Source of the DNA: STF1-107 sp964457935
GTDB lineage: Bacteria; Bacillota; Clostridia; Christensenellales; UBA1242
Reading direction: 5' to 3'
Assembly (NCBI GenBank): GCA_964457935.1
Contig: CAYWFC010000011.1
Span: 1 to 25,444 of the forward strand
Length of the DNA stretch: 25,444 nucleotides
The notes under the pieces were generated by a model. That model did not search any database, had not been told where the DNA came from, and saw nothing but the letters and a program-made list of their open reading frames with translations. Positions 22,815 to 25,444 of the stretch are shown here, piece after piece (within the stretch, counting starts at the first letter, position 1; each line of letters opens with the position of its first letter). The translations under genes and the position numbers were made by a program.

Positions 22815-22842
22815 AGTATACCACAAAAATAGCATTTGTCAA
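22815..22842 (-). promoter_or_regulatory. Promoter of the 200-aa gene, overlapping the SGNH stop codon
   Basis: On the minus strand TTGACA (22842-22837), a 16-nt spacer and TATACT (22820-22815) form a strong promoter. The SGNH gene ends at TGA (22841-22839), inside the -35 box. Confidence 0.8.
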
Positions 22843-23561
22843 TAGTTATCGAAAAAATCATTTTTGTTTTCTAGTCCGTCTATTATGACATTTGCGATGA
22901 AATAATGTCCTAATTGATTAGGGTGCAAGCCGTCTTCACACAAATAATCTAGAAAATCATTTTTCATGATAAGTGGTGTGCGATAGTCAAAGAATGTACA
23001 TTTATTGCGCAAGGCACATTTTAGCACTTCTTGGTTATAACTTTCTTGGTGGCGAGTGAGATTGGATAAGTCATTTTTGAGGAATTTCATCACTTGTCCG
23101 CCGTCATACTTCTGCGATATAACATTGTCGAAGAATCGCTTGGCATCTATAGGTGGTATGGACGTTAAGCCCACTTTGACGCCCTTTTCTTGCAGTGTCT
23201 TCACTACTCTATCCAGCAGGTCGGCGTATTCTTTGAGTGAAGTCTTGGGCGAATGGACAGCGTAAGGGCTTTGCGCTACTTCTGCCCAATTATAATCGGC
23301 GTCATTACCACCTAAACTAATTACTACATACCTCTTCTCGCCGTCCAAATGCTTCAAATACTCGTCAAAAAAGCCTTTCTCGCACATACGTTTCAGTGTT
23401 TGACCAAAGTATGAGTTATTTTCGATATCGCAGTGGTATTCATTCGCCAAAACATCTACAGCATTGTGCTCTATGCGCATAATGCGTTGATTGTCCAGAT
23501 ACAGACCTTTTGGCACACTGTCGCCGAACACGCTGATCTTATATTTAGATATATCTCTCAT
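22839..23561 (-). CDS. SGNH/GDSL-family hydrolase
   Basis: This is a serine ester hydrolase of the SGNH superfamily. All four blocks are present: block I FGDS with nucleophile S15, block II G53 (YFG), block III GGND with N86, and block V with D210 and H213 (DGLHPN). The protein is 240 aa with no signal peptide, so it is probably cytoplasmic. The start at 23561 (ATG) fits a GGTGAG site upstream; an in-frame GTG at 23570, directly after the DegV stop, is an alternative. It lies next to degV, and the two genes are probably one operon. The substrate (acyl ester, possibly lipid or carbohydrate) cannot be told. Confidence 0.88.
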   Translation of the reverse strand: MRDISKYKISVFGDSVPKGLYLDNQRIMRIEHNAVDVLANEYHCDIENNSYFGQTLKRMCEKGFFDEYLKHLDGEKRYVVISLGGNDADYNWAEVAQSPYAVHSPKTSLKEYADLLDRVVKTLQEKGVKVGLTSIPPIDAKRFFDNVISQKYDGGQVMKFLKNDLSNLTRHQESYNQEVLKCALRNKCTFFDYRTPLIMKNDFLDYLCEDGLHPNQLGHYFIANVIIDGLENKNDFFDNY

Positions 23562-23570
23562 ATGGCTCAC

Positions 23571-24413
23571 CTACTCAGCGTCGTTTATATACAGTATGCC
23601 GAAGCAATACTCACCGCAATGACTGCAAACGGTAGCATTGGCGTGGGTGACATATATGTGCTCAAAGCCACGCTCTACCAATATCTCGCGCACGCTGTCC
23701 ACAGTCTCGTCATCGGCTGACGAAAAAGTAATAAATGCAGTGCTGAGGTCTGGAGTAGCGCATTCTTTTAGTGTCTCATCTACATACTCTAGTATACATT
23801 TGTGCATATTGCCTTTGAATTTCTTGCCCGGGCGCATAGTGCCATTCTCCACCAATATTTGTGGGCGGATTTTTAGTAGATTGGCGCCAAACATCTTTAG
23901 TGCGCTACATCTGCCACCTTTGCACAGATAATTTAGGTCTCTGAGTATAAAACTAGACTGCACGCTGTGTTTTCTCTTTTCGACACTGGCGATAATATCC
24001 TCATATGCCATACCCTGCTCCACGCACTGGCTGGCGTATATGGCGAGTAGGGCTATGCCTGTAGAGAGTGTGAGTGTGTCTACGACGTATATATTGTCAA
24101 AATCTTTTGACGCATTGACTGCATTGGCATATGCGCAACTCATACCAGATGACAATGAAAAATGTATGACGGCGTCATAATCTTTTAGGATATTCTCAAA
24201 ATGCTCTTTGAACTGTTCTTCGTTGACAGCGCTGGTCTTAGGCAATGATTTAGTGGCTTTGACGTAATCAAATATGTCTTGAGGCTCTATCTCGCCGTCC
24301 TTTTTTAGGTCATCGCCTAGCAAAATGCTAAACGGCGTGGTGTGTATATTGAATTTTTCTAACAAATCTCCTTGGAGATCCATAGTGCTTTCTGCTGATA
24401 TTGCTATTTTCAT
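23571..24413 (-). CDS. DegV family fatty-acid-binding protein (FakB-like)
   Basis: DegV-family proteins bind a fatty acid between two domains; in Firmicutes the FakB members present fatty acids to the kinase FakA. The protein is 280 aa. Family blocks: TSAVN at 60-64, SLSSGMS at 86-92, DTLTLSTGI near 112-120, NYLCKGGRCSA near 158-168, LLKIRPQI, and a terminal HCGEYC. The ATG at 24413 has AAGGAG about 7 nt upstream. fakA is not in the window. It is followed directly by an SGNH hydrolase, which could release a fatty acid for it; this functional link is only inference. Confidence 0.93.
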   Translation of the reverse strand: MKIAISAESTMDLQGDLLEKFNIHTTPFSILLGDDLKKDGEIEPQDIFDYVKATKSLPKTSAVNEEQFKEHFENILKDYDAVIHFSLSSGMSCAYANAVNASKDFDNIYVVDTLTLSTGIALLAIYASQCVEQGMAYEDIIASVEKRKHSVQSSFILRDLNYLCKGGRCSALKMFGANLLKIRPQILVENGTMRPGKKFKGNMHKCILEYVDETLKECATPDLSTAFITFSSADDETVDSVREILVERGFEHIYVTHANATVCSHCGEYCFGILYINDAE

Positions 24414-24619
24414 AATTTACTCCTTGTGTAGCCATCTCGCGATGACTGTATGTATTTTATATGTATCGGGCAAAAAATAATACCTATTTTTCTCTACTCG
24501 TAGTATACTAATTTTTTTCACTCAAAATAGACAAATTTTTGGCACTCTACTCACAGTAGAGTTTAGTTTTTGGGCGAAAAATACTTGCAATAGCACTACA
24601 ATAGTGGTATAATGCTAGT
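24414..24619. other. 206-nt divergent intergenic region of degV and the XRE membrane gene
   Basis: It holds the ribosome-binding site of degV on the minus side, the promoter of the XRE gene on the plus side, and inverted repeats. CTCTACT-CAC-AGTAGAG (24545-24561) has perfect 7-bp arms. A related half-site, TCTCTACTCGTAG, lies near 24491-24503. CACTA-CAA-TAGTG (24594-24606) lies inside the XRE promoter spacer. I see no clear degV promoter and no riboswitch. Confidence 0.6.
24585..24613 (+). promoter_or_regulatory. Promoter of the XRE membrane-protein gene
   Basis: TTGCAA (24585-24590), a 17-nt spacer and TATAAT (24608-24613) form a good promoter. The -10 box ends 6 nt before the ATG, so the TSS should fall at or next to the start codon. 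The spacer contains the palindrome CACTA-CAA-TAGTG. Confidence 0.8.
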
Positions 24620-25228
24620 ATGGAAGACGTAAAGAACATAGTCGCGCACAATATAGCTGTATACAGGAAACGCGCGCATTTGACCCAAGCAGAATTGGCA
24701 CAAAAGCTGAATTATTCTGACAAAAGCATATCCAAATGGGAACGTGGAGAAGGCATACCTGATGCAGTCATTCTGTCGCAAATGGCTGAGATTTTCGGCA
24801 TCAATGTCAGCGACCTAATGAGCGAACACGACGACAGCCCGAAGCCTAATCTTTTTTATAGGATAAAGAAAAACAAACATATCATGATATCGGCGATATC
24901 TGTGATAGGTGTTTTCTTCGTGGCGACGCTGATGTATGTGCTAAATTTGCTCTTCGGATGGATAGGTGTGCCGTCTTGGTTATTCTATATATATGCCCTA
25001 CCTGTGTCGTTCGTGGTGCTGACTGTGCTGTCTTGCGTTTGGTTCAATATCCCCACCAAATGCGTGTGCGTGTCTGGCTTGATTTGGTCTATCACACTGA
25101 CCATATTCTTGTCTTTCAAGATTACTAATATTTGGAGCGTATTCTTGATAGCCATACCTTTGCAAGTGATGACACTTTTGGGATTTATGCTCATTAAATT
25201 TAGTCGCAAATGGAAAAATAACTACTAG
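24620..25228 (+). CDS. Membrane-anchored XRE-family regulator
   Basis: This 202-aa protein has an N-terminal XRE HTH domain (about 7-65; TQAELAQKLNYSDKSISKWERG is the HTH core in two pieces) and four predicted transmembrane helices (about 88-112, 119-141, 147-167, 170-193). The SKWERGEGIPD block is typical of XRE regulators. Such fusions occur in Firmicutes as membrane-bound regulators or sensors; the signal is unknown. No Shine-Dalgarno lies before the ATG and the -10 box is 6 nt away, suggesting a leaderless mRNA. The nearby palindromes could be its own operators. It is divergent from degV. Confidence 0.88.
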   Translation: MEDVKNIVAHNIAVYRKRAHLTQAELAQKLNYSDKSISKWERGEGIPDAVILSQMAEIFGINVSDLMSEHDDSPKPNLFYRIKKNKHIMISAISVIGVFFVATLMYVLNLLFGWIGVPSWLFYIYALPVSFVVLTVLSCVWFNIPTKCVCVSGLIWSITLTIFLSFKITNIWSVFLIAIPLQVMTLLGFMLIKFSRKWKNNY

Positions 25229-25240
25229 ACTATGCGATTA

Positions 25241-25292
25241 GAGCCAATTTCGGGGTATGAGTATATGCACTACTCCCCCGAAAAATGGGCTC
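25241..25292. repeat. Long hairpin after the XRE gene
   Basis: GAGCC pairs with GGCTC, ATTTCGGGG pairs with CCCCGAAAA(AT) and GAGTA pairs with TACTC, making about 20 pairs with small bulges around a short loop. No T-run follows, so a standard terminator is unlikely, although the hairpin may protect the 3' end of the XRE mRNA. Confidence 0.7.
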
Positions 25293-25312
25293 AAAATGCC
25301 ATTTGGAAAAAA

Positions 25313-25332
25313 TTTTTGAAAATTTTCAAAAA
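25313..25332. repeat. Perfect 20-bp palindrome
   Basis: TTTTTGAAAATTTTCAAAAA is self-complementary. It lies 15 nt before the -35 box of tRNA-Val, in AT-rich DNA, and could act as a UP-like element, protein site or chance repeat. Confidence 0.75.
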
Positions 25333-25347
25333 ACTTTTGAAATATTG

Positions 25348-25376
25348 TTGACATATTTCTCACAATGTGTTATAAA
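25348..25376 (+). promoter_or_regulatory. Promoter of tRNA-Val
   Basis: TTGACA (25348-25353), a 17-nt spacer and TATAAA (25371-25376) precede the tRNA by 13 nt, which fits a stable-RNA promoter. Confidence 0.88.
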
Positions 25377-25389
25377 TATACTTGCGTAC

Positions 25390-25444
25390 GGGAGTTTAGC
25401 TCAGTTGGTAGAGTACCTGCCTTACAAGCAGAGGGTCATAGGTT
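25390..25444 (+). tRNA. tRNA-Val (anticodon TAC), partial
   Basis: The acceptor GGGAGTT, D-arm GCTC/GAGT and anticodon loop CTTACAA (TAC at 25423-25425) are visible. The T-arm and 3' end lie beyond the window. The sequence up to GTCATAGGTT matches common Firmicutes tRNA-Val. The 27-43 pair would be C-A, an unusual mismatch at the end of the anticodon stem. More tRNAs may follow. Confidence 0.9.

Noticed and set aside
24414..24619. Riboswitch upstream of degV
   Set aside because: The palindromes are short and symmetrical like protein sites, and no conserved aptamer pattern is visible.

Overview
The window looks like a chromosomal segment of a low-GC Gram-positive bacterium, most likely a member of Bacillota class Clostridia. 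The evidence is the AT-rich intergenic DNA, the many TTGACA-17-TATAAT-type promoters, the Shine-Dalgarno sites of AGGAGG type, the standard bacterial code with TGA used as stop, the Firmicutes-style gene blocks (priA-def-fmt, mtaB-hinT-rpsU, patatin/pta/ackA), and the DUF4364, DegV and YlbJ-like families. The ten-N run at 10660-10669 shows that this is a scaffolded, probably metagenomic, assembly.

Bases 1-13001 are housekeeping genes, all on the minus strand and tightly packed. In transcription order they are: patatin-like hydrolase, pta, ackA; rpmF with its own strong promoter and terminator; plsX, rnc; rpoZ, priA, def, fmt, rlmN, rpe, rsmE, mtaB, hinT; and the start of rpsU, which has a perfect consensus promoter. 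Many junctions overlap (ATGA or TAATG, and 20-26 nt at rpoZ/priA and fmt/rlmN). Several genes usually found inside these blocks are absent from this locus: acpP, gmk, coaBC, rsmB, the Stp/PrkC pair and rsgA. The genes serve ribosome assembly, tRNA and rRNA modification, initiator-tRNA formylation and deformylation, replication restart, phospholipid synthesis and acetate formation.

Bases 13045-19189 are a mixed region. It holds a YlbJ-like membrane protein, an unrecognised 229-aa protein, DUF4364, a divergent TM2-protein/XRE-regulator pair with two matched palindromes placed on its promoters, a four-helix membrane protein, and an unrecognised 809-aa helical protein. The 809-aa and membrane-protein genes meet at a hairpin that appears to be terminator, promoter and Shine-Dalgarno-masking element at once.

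Bases 19190-25444 look accessory. A tRNA-Leu(CAG) is followed by a duplicated, decaying terminator and short tandem repeats. Then come a ferritin-like protein with two four-helix halves, a DUF11 protein without a signal peptide, a 90-aa unknown gene under a perfect consensus promoter, a 200-aa unknown protein with an Asn/Glu/Asp-rich tail, an SGNH hydrolase, a DegV protein and a membrane-anchored XRE regulator whose start codon lies at the predicted transcription start. A tRNA-Val(TAC) begins at the right edge and is cut by it. I found no CRISPR array, transposase, integrase or recognised defence system. The most promising leads are the two regulatory architectures at 15842-15903 and 16678-16727 and the uncharacterised 809-aa protein.
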